This document shows, one piece after another, positions 16,856 to 25,036 of a stretch of 38,280 nt of DNA (position 1 is the stretch's first letter; each line of letters begins with the position of its first letter). The notes below the pieces were generated by a model. The model saw nothing but the letters and a program-made list of their open reading frames with translations. It made no database searches and was not told the origin of the DNA. A program made the position numbers and the translations under genes. Source of the DNA: CAYSYY01 sp964576115 [NCBI: uncultured Gemmatimonadota bacterium] (lineage in GTDB: Bacteria > Blakebacterota > Blakebacteria > Blakebacterales); the NCBI GenBank assembly GCA_964576115.1, contig CAZNUA010000014.1, positions 33,019-71,298 of the forward strand, given 5' to 3'.

Positions 16856-18169
16856 TTATTCGGGGTACGCCAATCCCCGGGCCAGCGGCCGGATCGCATA
16901 GACGCAGAGTTCGACGGCCCCGGTTTCTTCATCCTCCCGACGCAGTAGAAACCGCCCGCGGCAGGATCGCCGGAACTGGTCGCTCGGCGGCACCGTCGTC
17001 AAACCGAGGTACTCACCCTCGGGGCTGACGATCCGGTAGGCGACGGCATTGTTACCGGGGATAAAGTCGGAAAAATCGGGCAGCCGCAGCCAGAGATAGC
17101 CTGCCTCGTCGAGCTGGATGTTGGTCCAGGCCGCCTTGGCTGCCGGCATGTCGTCGAAGGCCTTTCGCTGAGCCTCGAGCATACCCTGCAGAAGCGGAAT
17201 ATCGCTGGCTTCGATCTGCTCCCGCAGAGCCGTCTGGATCCGTTCTTTTTCTTCAGCAGTCGGCGCTTCGGGCTGCAGCTCGAGCCTGACCCGGCGGGTC
17301 ACGGCGCCGGTCAGGAGATCGCGGTATTCCAGTTCGGGCCCGGCCCCGCTGCTCATGACCAGTCCGTAGACCGGGCTGAAGGCGGCATCGGGATAGGGCG
17401 CGAAGGGGATCGAGGTCATCAGTTCCATCTCCTCCCCCTCCACGGTGACTGTCTCGTAGGTCCAGAGGGGCACGCGCTCGGTGGTATGCGACCAGAGGGT
17501 ATCACCCCCGGCCGCCCAGACCGTCACGGTCACCGCCGCATCGTCCCCCCGGGCGGGCCAGACGGCGGTATCGAAACGGTGCAGCAGAGAGTGACCCGGG
17601 GCCGGTTCGGCGAAACCGCGCACGTTCGAGACCAGATCGCCCCCCGGCAGGCGGCGGTCCTCGAACAGGGTGCCGTCGGTACGGTAGCGCACGACCCGGT
17701 GGCGGGAGCCATCGACAGTGGTTACGATTCCGTCTCGGACCACCGGTACCCCCACCGATTCGAACTCGCCGGGTCCCTGCCCCTGCCGACCGAAAGAGCG
17801 CTCATAGCGGCCGTCGGGACCAAAGACCGCGATCCGGTCATTGCCCGTATCGGCCACATAGAAACGACCCGCTTCATCCATCGTGAACCCACCCGGCCGG
17901 TTGAGCAGCGACTGCTCGCGCTCGTCTTCGCGCAGAATCAGCAGCAGATCGTACGCGAAGAGTTCTTCCGCATAGCGCGGCCCGCCGGTGGAAACAGCAA
18001 CCGGGATGCCTGCTTCCAATGCGATCGAGAAGGCATGCTTGCCGCTGCGATCGGCGGAACAGGCGCTCAACAACCCTATCGAGAGAACACCTGCCAGAAC
18101 GGGAAGCAGGATAGGGATCAGAAAGGGAACCAGAACATCAGACAGCGTAGAAACTCTCCGGATCGACAC
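16856..18169 (-). CDS. 6-bladed beta-propeller lipoprotein (paralog 2)
   Basis: A lipoprotein of about 437 residues. A long hydrophobic signal ends in lipobox LLSAC near residue 36. Shared family blocks are VSTGGPRYAEELFAYDLLL, FYVADTGNDRIAVFGPDG and FGRQGQGPGEF. The GTG start at 18169 is chosen because GAGGAGG sits six bases upstream; the open frame extends 141 bases further but into the preceding Omp85 gene. That Shine-Dalgarno overlaps the TGA stop of the Omp85 barrel gene, so the two are translationally coupled. The propeller is probably exported to the periplasm or outer membrane and may work with the barrel; this is inference. Confidence 0.85.
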   Translation of the reverse strand: MSIRRVSTLSDVLVPFLIPILLPVLAGVLSIGLLSACSADRSGKHAFSIALEAGIPVAVSTGGPRYAEELFAYDLLLILREDEREQSLLNRPGGFTMDEAGRFYVADTGNDRIAVFGPDGRYERSFGRQGQGPGEFESVGVPVVRDGIVTTVDGSRHRVVRYRTDGTLFEDRRLPGGDLVSNVRGFAEPAPGHSLLHRFDTAVWPARGDDAAVTVTVWAAGGDTLWSHTTERVPLWTYETVTVEGEEMELMTSIPFAPYPDAAFSPVYGLVMSSGAGPELEYRDLLTGAVTRRVRLELQPEAPTAEEKERIQTALREQIEASDIPLLQGMLEAQRKAFDDMPAAKAAWTNIQLDEAGYLWLRLPDFSDFIPGNNAVAYRIVSPEGEYLGLTTVPPSDQFRRSCRGRFLLRREDEETGAVELCVYAIRPLARGLAYPE

Positions 18170-18180
18170 TGCTGTCCTCC

Positions 18181-19335
18181 TCAGAAGAGATGTCCGAAGT
18201 TGAAGTAGAAACCGGTGTTTTTCTCCCCCCAGTCGTCCCGCCCGAAACCGATATCCATCCGCACGACGAAGGTCTCCATGTAGAACCGCAGGCCCAGTGC
18301 CAGGTTCCACGCCCAGCCATCGAAGTCGAACTTGCTGGCCATATTCCAGACCTTGCCGGCATCGACTCCAGCCACCGCCCCGAAGCGCCAGACGAGCGGG
18401 AACCGGATCTCGGCGTTCACCAGCGCAGAGGCCGAATCGAGGAACCGGTCCTGAGCCATGCCCCGCATGGTGTTGACTCCCCCGATCGGCAACAGTACCT
18501 GAACCGGCAGGTCGCCCCCCTCCAGGTCGCGGGCGATGCCCCGGAAGGCGAAAACGACATCGGGGGCGATAAGAGGCCGGTAGTACTGCAGGGTGGCCGT
18601 ATACCGGGTGTGGGGGACATCGTTGGTTCGAAAGTCGGGGATGTTCTCGACCTCGGCCTGCAGGACGATTCCCCGCGAGGGGTTGATATAACTGTCACGG
18701 GTGTCGTAGCGGAAGGTGACGAAGACCGAGGTGTTGGTGACCCGGCCCCGGTGCCGGGGGTGCAGAGTATAGAAGAGACTGTCCTCTTCGAAATTGAAGT
18801 TGCGCACCGTGCGAAAGCGCACTCCCACCTGCCCCACCAGCTGCGCGGTGAAGCCCCGGCTCAGAGTCAGCGCCGCTTCCGAAATCTCCTTGGTGTACCG
18901 TTCCTCATCACTGAACCGGGACCAGCTCCCGAGCCCGAAGAACTTGTTCTTGATGTACTTGTCGTATTCCAGAGAAAGATCGAGCGACAGGGGGTAAACC
19001 GTGCCCTGGCGCAGTTCGAAATCGGGCACTGAGAAAACCAGCTTGTACCAGCGCTCACCGCCGGTGGAGTTGAAGGCGATCAGATCGAACGACTCCTGTC
19101 GGCCCAGGGTATTGAGAACGAACACCTTGGCCCCGTACCCGAAGCCGATATCGGTGTCGTACATCGCGATCGGCATGGGTTCGATGCGGGATTGCGGGGC
19201 AGCAGCGGTCCGGGCCTGATCACGGATACGGTTGATCGAGTGATCCTGGGCGGTGACCTGCGAGAACGGCAGAAACAGTACCAACAGCAGTGATATCCAG
19301 AATCTCGCTGTACGATGGACTGAAGCGGCACTCAT
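18181..19335 (-). CDS. Omp85/BamA-TamA family outer-membrane barrel without POTRA domains
   Basis: A 384-residue protein. A signal peptide ends near residue 30 (FLPFSQVTAQ). After a short linker the remainder is a 16-strand Omp85-type barrel: DTDIGFGYGAKVFVLN, RYDTRDSYINPSRGIVLQAEVE, and the GGVNTMRGMAQDRF block, the Omp85 xRGxxxxR loop motif. It ends in an aromatic residue (GHLF), as barrel proteins do. It lacks the N-terminal POTRA repeats of BamA/TamA, placing it with short 'no N-terminal domain' Omp85 proteins whose role is not established. It is followed by a coupled beta-propeller lipoprotein and is divergent from the third propeller gene. Confidence 0.87.
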   Translation of the reverse strand: MSAASVHRTARFWISLLLVLFLPFSQVTAQDHSINRIRDQARTAAAPQSRIEPMPIAMYDTDIGFGYGAKVFVLNTLGRQESFDLIAFNSTGGERWYKLVFSVPDFELRQGTVYPLSLDLSLEYDKYIKNKFFGLGSWSRFSDEERYTKEISEAALTLSRGFTAQLVGQVGVRFRTVRNFNFEEDSLFYTLHPRHRGRVTNTSVFVTFRYDTRDSYINPSRGIVLQAEVENIPDFRTNDVPHTRYTATLQYYRPLIAPDVVFAFRGIARDLEGGDLPVQVLLPIGGVNTMRGMAQDRFLDSASALVNAEIRFPLVWRFGAVAGVDAGKVWNMASKFDFDGWAWNLALGLRFYMETFVVRMDIGFGRDDWGEKNTGFYFNFGHLF

Positions 19336-19510
19336 GAACCTGTCTCGTTGTTCTCTGTTAAGCTTCGATATTCGGATGAAAAGTCTGAGCTACTGTATCA
19401 CATGTTTAAACGCGGTCCTATTGTCATCCGTCACTCCCCCTGCTATGCTGCGCTGCGGCCCTCCAGTGTATTGACAGTCCCCCCTGTCACGCCAGATCGA
19501 GGAGTATGCC

Positions 19511-20779
19511 ATGCGTACTCTCACCCCTGTGGGACTCTTTTTCTGTCTGCTGTCTTTTCTGACTGGATGTTCTTCAGAACAATCGACTCCCGATGACCGG
19601 CATCGGTTCACGGTCACCGCAAAGAACGGAATCGAAACCGCCGTGACGACCGGCGGACCGGCTTTCGACGGTGAACTCTTTCGCTACGAGCACGTTCTGA
19701 CACTGCAGGAAGATGAAGCGCGGGCAGAATCTCTCTTGAGCCGTCCATCTGTCTTCACACGCGACGAAAACGGCGATCATTACGTCATCGATTCCGCTCA
19801 GAAACGGATCGTCGTCTTTGATCGTGAGGGCCGGTATGCCCGCTGCTTCGGCCGGAGGGGAGAGGGTCCGGGTGAATTCCGGTACATGATGCTGCAGTAT
19901 GTCCGGGGGGGTATCGTATCCATCTGGGACTATATGACCGGCCGCCTGACCCGCCTGCACACCGACGGGACCTTGCACGATATCGTTCGCAAACCGCTCG
20001 ACTTCGAATATGTGCCGCGGGGAGTCTGGCGGACAGACGAGAACGGCCTGGTGGTCATGCGCCCTTTTCTCGTCGGCTCGGATTCCACCAGTGTCACAGT
20101 CGCCTCCTACGACGCCGGGGACCGGTTGATCGCAACGCTCCAGTCGCCTGAACTGTTCGATACTGTCCATCTCATGAGCACCATCGTGGGCCGCACCGTC
20201 AGCAACCCCATCCCCTTTGCTCCTTTCCCAACGGCAACCTACCGGCCGGGGCGGGGGATCCTCGTCAGTCCGGCACATCGTCCGGTCCTGCAGTGGTACG
20301 ATACCCGCGGGGAACTCCTTTCTCTGATCGAGATCGATTGTGAGGACACACTGGTTACTGCTGAGGATCAGAAGAAGTTCACCCGCCTGTGGGCCGACCG
20401 CCTGGAGGAACATCCCGAACTGTCAGAAAACATCCGGACCTTTGGCAATACGGCTCTTCTCCCGCAGAAAAAGGCAGCCTGGACGTTCATCCACATCGAT
20501 GATGCAGGGTATTACTGGCTGCGGTGCAACGATCAGCCCTACCTGGATTATGCCGTCACCGAGGGATACCGTTACTACCTGCTCAGCCCCGAGGGGGAGT
20601 ATCTGGGTATCACCCGCACTCCACCCGAACAGCTGCCCAACGAAGCCCAGTGCCACCTCATACCGGTCTCGGTGGCTCACGGGTATTACATGGGTATCAG
20701 CGATGATCCGGACACCGGCGAGAAACGCCTGCAGGTGTACCGGCTCGTCCCGGAAGCAGAGGGATTCCGGTACCCCTGA
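19511..20779 (+). CDS. 6-bladed beta-propeller lipoprotein (paralog 3)
   Basis: A 422-residue lipoprotein. Signal LFFCLLSFLTGC gives a modified Cys near residue 20. Shared blocks with its two neighbours are TTGGPAFDGELFRYEHVLTL, YVIDSAQKRIVVFDREGRY and FGRRGEGPGEFRYM, and the C-terminal YLLSPEGEYLGITRTP matches VSPEGEYLGLTTVP in paralog 2. The fold is a 6-bladed propeller and the ligand is unknown. GAGGAG precedes the ATG by six bases. Upstream, in the 175-bp gap to the divergent Omp85 gene, a TTGACA (19471-19476) and a tgacag/ctgtca dyad (19472-19489) are visible, but no good -10. Confidence 0.85.
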   Translation: MRTLTPVGLFFCLLSFLTGCSSEQSTPDDRHRFTVTAKNGIETAVTTGGPAFDGELFRYEHVLTLQEDEARAESLLSRPSVFTRDENGDHYVIDSAQKRIVVFDREGRYARCFGRRGEGPGEFRYMMLQYVRGGIVSIWDYMTGRLTRLHTDGTLHDIVRKPLDFEYVPRGVWRTDENGLVVMRPFLVGSDSTSVTVASYDAGDRLIATLQSPELFDTVHLMSTIVGRTVSNPIPFAPFPTATYRPGRGILVSPAHRPVLQWYDTRGELLSLIEIDCEDTLVTAEDQKKFTRLWADRLEEHPELSENIRTFGNTALLPQKKAAWTFIHIDDAGYYWLRCNDQPYLDYAVTEGYRYYLLSPEGEYLGITRTPPEQLPNEAQCHLIPVSVAHGYYMGISDDPDTGEKRLQVYRLVPEAEGFRYP

Positions 20780-20885
20780 GAGATGATCCCGACTGGCCGC
20801 GAACCGATACGGACGGTAGAATGGCTCGAACACGTGGACTGTTCTGTGTGCCGCTCATCGCGTTTCCATGAACGGGAGGCCCCCC

Positions 20886-21416
20886 GTGGCCGACGAGCCG
20901 GAGATCCTCTTCACGACAGCCGAGATCGAAGCCGCCGTCAGCCGGATAGCCGGCGAGATCAGCCGGGACTACGCCGGCGGCAAGCCCCTGCTGATCGGGG
21001 TGCTCAAGGGCGCCTTCGTCTTTCTTGCCGACCTGGTGCGTCACCTCACCATCGGTGTCGAGATCGATTTCGTGAAACTATCCAGTTACGGCACCGGCAT
21101 GGAGAGTTCGGGCGAGGTACGTACCGTGGCCGGTCTGGAGCAGTCGCTGGAGGGCCGGGATGTGATCGTGGTCGAAGATATCGTCGACTCGGGGCTGACT
21201 CTCAATCATTTCCTCGACGATCTGCGCGCCCGCGGCCCGGCCTCGGTTGCGCTCTGCGTGCTGGTCGACAAACTGGCCCGGCGCGAGTGCGAGGTGACGA
21301 TCGATTATATGGGCATGCAGATCGACGACGAGTTCGTGGTCGGCTACGGCATCGACTGTAACGAGCAATACCGCTACCTGCCCGACATCCGCTTCGTGCG
21401 GGAGATTCCGGAATGA
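20886..21416 (+). CDS. hpt: Hypoxanthine phosphoribosyltransferase
   Basis: A cytoplasmic type I phosphoribosyltransferase of about 176 residues. LIGVLKGAFVFLADLVRHL and the PRPP-binding motif VIVVEDIVDSGLTL are diagnostic, as are FVKLSSYG early and PDIRFVREIPE at the end. It converts hypoxanthine (and perhaps guanine) plus PRPP to IMP/GMP. The GTG start at 20886 has GGGAGG six bases upstream; an in-frame ATG at 20868 has no Shine-Dalgarno. Its stop overlaps the ATG of the adenine deaminase gene (ATGA). Together the pair turns adenine into IMP. Confidence 0.94.
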   Translation: MADEPEILFTTAEIEAAVSRIAGEISRDYAGGKPLLIGVLKGAFVFLADLVRHLTIGVEIDFVKLSSYGTGMESSGEVRTVAGLEQSLEGRDVIVVEDIVDSGLTLNHFLDDLRARGPASVALCVLVDKLARRECEVTIDYMGMQIDDEFVVGYGIDCNEQYRYLPDIRFVREIPE

Positions 21417-23110
21417 AAGATCTGATCGAGTATGCCCGGGGGACATGGCCGGCAAAGATTCTGCTCACCAATGCCCGGGCCGTGAACGTCTTCACCGGCG
21501 AGATCGAGACCGCGAATATTGCCCTGGCCACGGGTTGGATCGTCGGAGTCGGCGATTATACCGAGGGCGAGGAGGTCATCGACCTCGAGGGCGCCTATGT
21601 CTATCCCGCCCTGATCAACGGGCATATCCATCCCGAGAGTTCGATGCTGCACCCGGTCACGTACGCCGAAACGGTGGTTCCGCGCGGTGTGGGCGGCATC
21701 GTTACCGACCTGCACGAGATCGCCAATGTGGCCGGCCTGAAGGGCATCCGCTGGATGCTGGATGCCTGGAAATACCTGCCGCTCGAAGTGTACTTCATGG
21801 TTCCCTCCTGCGTTCCGGCCACCGACCTGGAAACCGCCGGGGCCCGGATCGGCAATCGCCAGATGATCGACGCCTACGGGTGGGATGAAACGACCGGTAT
21901 CGGTGAAGTGATGAACTTCCCCGGTGTGATCAACTGTGTCGGCGACGTTCTCGGCAAGCTGTATCTCGGCAAAGGTACTATCGACGGGCACGCCCCCGGT
22001 CTGTCGGGACGGGATCTGAACGCCTACATCGCGGCCGGGATCGATTCCGATCATGAGTGCACTAGGCTCGAGGAAGCCCGCGAGAAGCTGGCCCGCGGGA
22101 TGTATATCATGATCAGGGAGGGTTCATCGGAAAAGAACCTCGAGACGCTCCTCCCGCTGGTGAACGACGCCACCTGGCCTCGCTGCCTCTTCGTGGTGGA
22201 TGACCGCAATTGCACCGATCTCGGAACCGACGGCGACATCGACGCCGTGGTGCGCACAGCGATCGAACTCGGTCTCGATCCGATACGCGCCATCCAGATG
22301 GCGACCATCACTCCGGCCCGGCGCTTCCGGCTTTCCGGGCAGGGAGCGATCGCGCCCGGCTACTGCGCCCACCTGGCGGTGACTCATGATCTGGAAACCC
22401 TGATCCCCCACCTGGTCTTCCACAGCGGCCGGGTGGTGGCACGTGACGGCGAAGCCTGTTTCCGGGAACTGCCCGAAGAGATCGATGACGCTCCCATGCG
22501 CCGGTTCATGTCCGTGGCCCCCTTTACCGTCGAGGATCTGGCGATTCCGGCCGAGAACCGGTACCACCCCGTCATCGGTATCATCCCGGGACAGATCGTG
22601 ACCGAGAAACGCGAACTCGAGCCCCTGATCGAAAACGGGCAGGTGGTTCCCGATCTCGATCGCGACCTGCTGAAACTGATCGTCGTGGAACGCCACCAGG
22701 GAACCGGCAACATCGGCAAGGGACTGGTCCAGGGAGTGGGTCTGAAACGGGGCGCTCTGGCCACCTCGGTCGGGCATGACTCGCACAACATCATCGCCGT
22801 GGGAACCACCGATGCCGATCTGTATGCAGCCGTCAAGGAAGTCGAGCGTCTGGGCGGTGGGCTTGTGGCCATGGCCGACGGCGAACCGCTGGCCGCCCTG
22901 CCCCTGCCCCTGGCCGGCCTGCTCTCCGATCAACCGCTCGAAGTGGTCACCGATCAGCACAAGCAGGTCGAGGCCGCCGCCCGCGAGCTGGGCGCCGGTC
23001 TCGATGCACCCTTCGACACCCTGAGCTTCCTGGCTCTGCCGGTGATCCCCGAACTCAAACTCACCGACCGGGGCCTGGTGGACGTGACCGCATTCCGGCT
23101 GCTTGATTGA
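21413..23110 (+). CDS. ade: Adenine deaminase
   Basis: A 565-residue amidohydrolase-superfamily enzyme of normal Ade length. The metal-binding HxH lies in NGHIHPESSM (H71, H73; family form DAHxHxESS). Other landmarks are GVGGIVTDLHEIANV, VDDRNCTDLGTDGDID, MATITPARRF and the C-terminal RHQGTGNIGKGLVQGVGL and VGHDSHNI segments. It hydrolyses adenine to hypoxanthine and ammonia in the cytoplasm. It starts within the stop of hpt, giving a two-step purine salvage operon. The next gene begins 14 bp after its stop, with its Shine-Dalgarno overlapping the 3' end. Confidence 0.94.
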   Translation: MKDLIEYARGTWPAKILLTNARAVNVFTGEIETANIALATGWIVGVGDYTEGEEVIDLEGAYVYPALINGHIHPESSMLHPVTYAETVVPRGVGGIVTDLHEIANVAGLKGIRWMLDAWKYLPLEVYFMVPSCVPATDLETAGARIGNRQMIDAYGWDETTGIGEVMNFPGVINCVGDVLGKLYLGKGTIDGHAPGLSGRDLNAYIAAGIDSDHECTRLEEAREKLARGMYIMIREGSSEKNLETLLPLVNDATWPRCLFVVDDRNCTDLGTDGDIDAVVRTAIELGLDPIRAIQMATITPARRFRLSGQGAIAPGYCAHLAVTHDLETLIPHLVFHSGRVVARDGEACFRELPEEIDDAPMRRFMSVAPFTVEDLAIPAENRYHPVIGIIPGQIVTEKRELEPLIENGQVVPDLDRDLLKLIVVERHQGTGNIGKGLVQGVGLKRGALATSVGHDSHNIIAVGTTDADLYAAVKEVERLGGGLVAMADGEPLAALPLPLAGLLSDQPLEVVTDQHKQVEAAARELGAGLDAPFDTLSFLALPVIPELKLTDRGLVDVTAFRLLD

Positions 23111-23123
23111 GGAGGCAACACGT

Positions 23124-23582
23124 ATGAACGTATTTGATGAATTCGATCGCCTTGTTCGAGATCTGGAAGAACAGGGGGTGAGGTATGCTCTCGTTGGAGG
23201 TGTTGCCGTGGCATTCTATACCGAACCACGTTTCACAAGGGATATCGACCTCCTTGTCGAACCGGATGACTTTGAAACAACCAGGATCATTCTCGAAACA
23301 GCAGGGTATTTCGAATCGTCGTCACCATGGACTTTCTCCAACACACTGATCACCCTCCACCGCTTCCTGAAAACAAGCGATGAGGGGGAGATGATGATCG
23401 ACATCCTCCTGCCGGGTTCGGACGAAATCAGAGAGATGATATCTCATGCTGTCCTGGCTGAATCAGCCGAGGGTTCTGTCAGGCTGGTGAGCCGGGAGGA
23501 TCTGATCCAACTCAAGAGAGCCCGTGGTTCGAAACAGGATCAAGCCGATATCGAAAAACTGGAGCAAACAGAGAATGATTGA
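23124..23582 (+). CDS. Minimal nucleotidyltransferase (AbiEii/MNT-like)
   Basis: A small nucleotidyltransferase of about 152 residues. It has the glycine pair GG at 25-26 (ALVGGVAVAF), the catalytic D40-I-D42 in RDIDLLVEPDD, and a third Asp at D93 (MMIDILLPGS). The C-terminal RLVSREDLIQLKRARGSKQDQADIEKL is usual for this type. Relatives transfer nucleotides to proteins or tRNA, and several act as toxins of type II/IV/VII toxin-antitoxin pairs; function here is unknown. The ATG at 23124 follows GAGGAGG, and the frame's earlier start overlaps ade and is less likely. It overlaps the 43-residue gene after it. Confidence 0.85.
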   Translation: MNVFDEFDRLVRDLEEQGVRYALVGGVAVAFYTEPRFTRDIDLLVEPDDFETTRIILETAGYFESSSPWTFSNTLITLHRFLKTSDEGEMMIDILLPGSDEIREMISHAVLAESAEGSVRLVSREDLIQLKRARGSKQDQADIEKLEQTEND

Positions 23583-23706
23583 GATTCTTAAACAACTCAG
23601 CGACCTCTATGAATTCAACCGTCGTATCCAGGCTTACACAATCAAGGAGGATGAATCATCTGACGACGGGGAAGAACTTTCTGCTTCCGACCAGGATCGT
23701 CAGTGA
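23575..23706 (+). CDS. 43-residue partner of the nucleotidyltransferase
   Basis: A short gene starting within the end of the nucleotidyltransferase (ATG at 23575; previous stop at 23580-23582). The protein MIEILKQLSDLYEFNRRIQA and on is helical with an acidic tail (KEDESSDDGEELSASDQD). No named domain is recognised. Small overlapping partners after such nucleotidyltransferases often are antitoxin-like or cofactors, which is only suggestive here. Confidence 0.55.
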   Translation: MIEILKQLSDLYEFNRRIQAYTIKEDESSDDGEELSASDQDRQ

Positions 23707-23764
23707 TACATATCGTCTCGCAGCCCAGAACTGCTACGTTATACCCTGTTGAGAGGATATTCGT

Positions 23765-23805
23765 GCCGGGGTGGCGGAATTGGTAGACGCCGGGGACTTA
23801 AAATC
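23765..23805 (+). pseudogene. Truncated tRNA-Leu (5' half) at the left attachment site
   Basis: The sequence begins gccggggtggcggaa like the complete tRNA-Leu at 35582 and matches it through the anticodon loop (cttaaaatc), with one D-loop difference (t at 23780, c at 35597). It then diverges into island sequence and lacks the anticodon 3' strand, variable arm, T arm and acceptor 3' strand. This is presumably the original host 5' half, cut off by integration. Confidence 0.88.
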
Positions 23806-23838
23806 GGGCAGAGAGCTCTTTGCCCCTGATCGCTTGAG

Positions 23839-23875
23839 GCGGCCCGAGGCCCGTAGAATAAGGGTTTCGGGCCGC
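23839..23875 (+). terminator. Strong hairpin terminator just inside the left end
   Basis: A 14-bp stem: gcggcccgaggccc (23839-23852) pairs with gggtttcgggccgc (23862-23875), including two G-U pairs. The loop is 9 bases, followed by ttcttgttt. It would stop transcription coming from the old tRNA promoter or the purine operon before it enters the island. The imperfect 20-bp palindrome at 23806-23825 sits between it and the half-tRNA. Confidence 0.75.
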
Positions 23876-23895
23876 TTCTTGTTTCGCCCGAGTTG

Positions 23896-23904
23896 TGCTA
23901 TAAT
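23896..23904 (+). promoter_or_regulatory. Extended -10 promoter for the left cargo genes
   Basis: TGCTATAAT is a perfect extended -10 element in an otherwise promoter-poor region, with a weak TTCTTG 17 bp upstream of the TATAAT (23899-23904). It lies after the terminator and 81 bp before the first cargo gene's start, so it would drive that gene pair independently of the host. Confidence 0.6.
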
Positions 23905-23925
23905 TGACCCTGTTTGCCCCTGTTT

Positions 23926-23945
23926 GGGACACATTTGGGGCACAT
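23926..23945 (+). other. Left arm-type integrase site (direct repeat pair)
   Basis: gggacacat (23926-23934) is followed 11 bp later by ggggcacat (23937-23945). The same pair, in the same orientation and with the same 11-bp step, is at 35509-35528 near the other end. Helically phased short repeats near both ends are what integrase arm-binding sites look like; binding is inferred. Confidence 0.55.
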
Positions 23946-23984
23946 ATTTGATATTTGAAGCTACCACTATCGACTGGAGATACT

Positions 23985-24458
23985 GTGCCTGATCCCTTCG
24001 GCATTATCAATTCCGTTGTCTCATGGATATTGTCCATTATCGGCCTTCAGAGGAAGGAGCGTCCACACCCCGGAATTGATATCAACTGGTGGGCACGTGA
24101 CCAGAATTTCAATAAACGTGGAGATAGCGTTGTTGTTATCAGCCCGTACTTGTATGACGAACCGACAATAGGAGTTAAAGTAACTGTTGAGAATTATGAA
24201 CCGATCCCCTTCATCGTCGATGCAATTGAAGTTGAAGTATTTTCGATTGACGATCGATCGAACTGTGGTGGTGCTATCTGGCAAGGACCAAGGGAAGTGA
24301 CGTTGACGAGATCTTGCCAAGAGGTTCTAGAAATCCCAACAAGAACATTTAATACCCCTCTCGACACTCTCCCACATGCCCAGAAAATACGGGGCATTGT
24401 ACGAGTGTATATTGTTGGATTACGAAAGCCTATTGAGCGCCCATTACCTGTGGAGTGA
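23985..24458 (+). CDS. Island cargo protein, N-terminal membrane anchor, unknown function
   Basis: A protein of about 157 residues. The N-terminus carries one hydrophobic helix (FGIINSVVSWILSIIGL); the rest is a beta-rich soluble region (IGVKVTVENYEPIPFIVDAIEVEVF). No domain is recognised. The GTG start at 23985 has GGAG five bases upstream; an in-frame TTG at 23955 lacks one. Its codon use is much more AT-rich than the host or the terminase module, consistent with recent acquisition. It is followed by a second membrane-anchored gene whose Shine-Dalgarno lies in its 3' end, so the two probably act together. Confidence 0.65.
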   Translation: MPDPFGIINSVVSWILSIIGLQRKERPHPGIDINWWARDQNFNKRGDSVVVISPYLYDEPTIGVKVTVENYEPIPFIVDAIEVEVFSIDDRSNCGGAIWQGPREVTLTRSCQEVLEIPTRTFNTPLDTLPHAQKIRGIVRVYIVGLRKPIERPLPVE

Positions 24459-24463
24459 CCGAT

Positions 24464-25036
24464 ATGTGGATTGAAATCATAGTAGCACTTATCGGATTAC
24501 TTGGTGTTCTCATCGGAGCAGAAATATCCATACATTCACAGAAGATTCAGCGACGACAAGCCAGGTATCGGGAACAGCTGGACCAGTTCTATTCACCAAT
24601 GTTTGCCTGGAGGTCATTCATTGATGCAAAAGGTAGAACAAGGATAAAGATAAACGAGGCGGCTGATTCTACCTGGCGGGATCTTGTCGCTCGATCGAGA
24701 CCAAATATCGAACAGATGTATGAGTTGACTGAAGAGCGAGGCCCAGAATTTCAACGAATAGAGGACGAGACAAACCGAATATTTAAAGAGGAGATATTCC
24801 CTCAATATCAAAAGATGGTTCAGCATTTTATTGATCATTATTCCTTAGCAGAACCAAGCACACAGACACACCTTATTACTCTTGTAGAGTTTGTAGAAAT
24901 ATGGGAAAGGTGGTTGCAGGAAACAATTCCCTGGGATGTAATGAGAAATATTAACAATAATGAAGAAAAATTACTCCCGTTTTACGAAGATCTTCAGACC
25001 CAATTGAATCGACTCCAGTGTAAATTGGTGAAGTAG
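24464..25036 (+). CDS. Island cargo protein with one TM helix and helical cytoplasmic domain, unknown function
   Basis: A protein of about 190 residues. Residues 1-20 form a TM helix (IIVALIGLLGVLIGAEISIH) followed by a basic stretch (KIQRRQARYREQ) marking the cytoplasmic side. The remainder is mostly alpha-helical and acidic (YSPMFAWRSFI; WRDLVARSRPNIEQMYELTE). I recognise no named family. ATG at 24464 has GGAG eight bases upstream; a GTG at 24455 overlapping the previous stop is the alternative. AT-rich like its partner. Paired small membrane-anchored cargo at a satellite end could be accessory or anti-phage, but nothing in the sequence proves it. Confidence 0.65.
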   Translation: MWIEIIVALIGLLGVLIGAEISIHSQKIQRRQARYREQLDQFYSPMFAWRSFIDAKGRTRIKINEAADSTWRDLVARSRPNIEQMYELTEERGPEFQRIEDETNRIFKEEIFPQYQKMVQHFIDHYSLAEPSTQTHLITLVEFVEIWERWLQETIPWDVMRNINNNEEKLLPFYEDLQTQLNRLQCKLVK

